A stretch of 32,577 bases of DNA. Source: Xenococcaceae cyanobacterium MO_188.B29 (lineage in GTDB: Bacteria; Cyanobacteriota; Cyanobacteriia; Cyanobacteriales; Xenococcaceae). The notes beneath the pieces are model-generated. The model was not told where the DNA came from and ran no database searches. It saw nothing but the letters and a program-made list of their open reading frames with translations. This document shows, in pieces, positions 32,152 through 32,577 of the stretch. Within the stretch, counting starts at the first letter, position 1, and the number at the start of each line of letters is the position of its first letter. The position numbers and the translations under genes were made by a program. The stretch covers positions 1 through 32,577 of the forward strand of contig JASJDI010000033.1 in the NCBI GenBank assembly GCA_030065155.1, in the 5' to 3' direction.

Positions 32152-32577
32152 CTAACCAACCGCAACCATATCGTAGGTCTTAACACTTCTTCTTTCCTCA
32201 TGTTTTTCGATAAAAGATTCAACAATTCTTCTGACCAACTCTGGATCGACTGTAACCAAGAAGTCTCCTTCAGGGTTATGACATTGACCGATTTTTCCGA
32301 GTAAAACAGAGCACAAATCTTGCCCGGTTTTTTTGTTGTCGGCAATCATGGCTTCCATCAGTTTTTCGGCCGTAATTTCTGGTGGAAACGGATTATTAAA
32401 GCCCAGTTTATCTTCAATAACATAATAATGACGTTCCACATCTTGAGATGAAATTAAGCCCAGTTCTTTAGCAAGTTCTGCTGCTATTTTCATCCCAAAA
32501 GAAACTGATTCTCCATGAGACATTGTTCCTTGTTTGAGCCATTCAATTCCATGTCCGAAGGTATGTCCGTATTCGAG
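32152..32577 (-). CDS. 3-dehydroquinate synthase-like sugar-phosphate cyclase, 5' end outside window
   Basis: The frame is open to the right edge (LEYGHTFGHGIEWLKQGTMS, then HGESVSFGMK), so the ATG near 32523 is internal. The two zinc-binding histidines of the family are present: GHTFGH and HGE, 16 residues apart as in dehydroquinate synthase. DNKKTGQDLCSVLLGKIGQ matches the conserved DKK...LL-IG block. About 141 residues of an expected 350-390 are visible. The family includes AroB and the cyclases for deoxy-scyllo-inosose and valiolone-type cyclitols. The extended WLKQGTMSHGES loop differs from my memory of AroB, and the neighbours (isomerase, SDR, MFS) hint at a cyclitol enzyme, but the diagnostic part is outside the window. 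Confidence 0.8.
   Translation of the reverse strand, partial: LEYGHTFGHGIEWLKQGTMSHGESVSFGMKIAAELAKELGLISSQDVERHYYVIEDKLGFNNPFPPEITAEKLMEAMIADNKKTGQDLCSVLLGKIGQCHNPEGDFLVTVDPELVRRIVESFIEKHEERRSVKTYDMVAVG

Noticed and set aside
32115-32345. 76-codon minus-strand frame inside the cyclase gene
   Set aside because: It lies in a shifted frame of a clear family sequence (DNKK block, HGE motif).

Overview
The window is a piece of a cyanobacterial chromosome. It carries two photosynthesis genes, ycf3 (photosystem I assembly) and the tiny psb30/ycf12 (photosystem II). The AT-rich sequence is sprinkled with the HIP1 octamer GCGATCGC, and intergenic regions carry heptamer tandem repeats typical of filamentous or colonial cyanobacteria. 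The genus cannot be fixed by eye. No tRNA, rRNA or CRISPR array was seen.

Layout. Positions 1-10120 are an ordinary core region: galE (cut by the left edge), hslO/Hsp33, a membrane-anchored helical-repeat protein, cysC (minus strand), an acetolactate-synthase-like TPP enzyme, ycf3, gatC, a glutathionyl-hydroquinone reductase and a cNMP-domain histidine kinase. Positions 10131-13066 (minus) hold an alpha/beta hydrolase without the usual nucleophile, a Pro/Thr/Ser repeat membrane protein and a lone sugar-type ABC permease. Positions 13195-14789 hold a SWIM zinc-finger protein, psb30 and a YkgJ-type cysteine-cluster protein.

Positions 14800-17965 (minus) are a decay zone. A STAND protein gene (vMAP-type N-terminal domain, NB-ARC ATPase, WD40 repeats) is broken by an in-frame stop and a one-base frameshift. 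It then runs directly into the 3' end of an unrelated radical SAM/SPASM maturase gene, which is followed 10 nt later by a 72-residue ORF that could be its peptide partner. After about 700 nt without genes come a lipoprotein PQQ-type sugar dehydrogenase, a repeat-rich non-coding segment with a candidate structured element (20554-20760), an IS1-type insA stub, a two-gene ABC exporter and a small exported or membrane protein.

The right third holds an M28 peptidase (minus), a frameshifted sigma-factor N-terminus joined to a DUF1822 gene, rsmB and a TerB-like gene. A minus-strand group follows to the edge: a 3-dehydroquinate-synthase-like sugar-phosphate cyclase (cut by the right edge), the N-terminal half of an MFS transporter joined to a TIM-barrel sugar isomerase lacking its start, an SDR and a cytochrome b561-like protein. 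This group may be the remains of a cyclitol or sugar-modification cluster.

The most striking feature of the window as a whole is three places where two co-oriented genes have been joined by apparent deletions (about 15440, 25955 and 31185), together with point-type inactivations. This indicates active gene decay in the accessory parts, or assembly faults that should be excluded.
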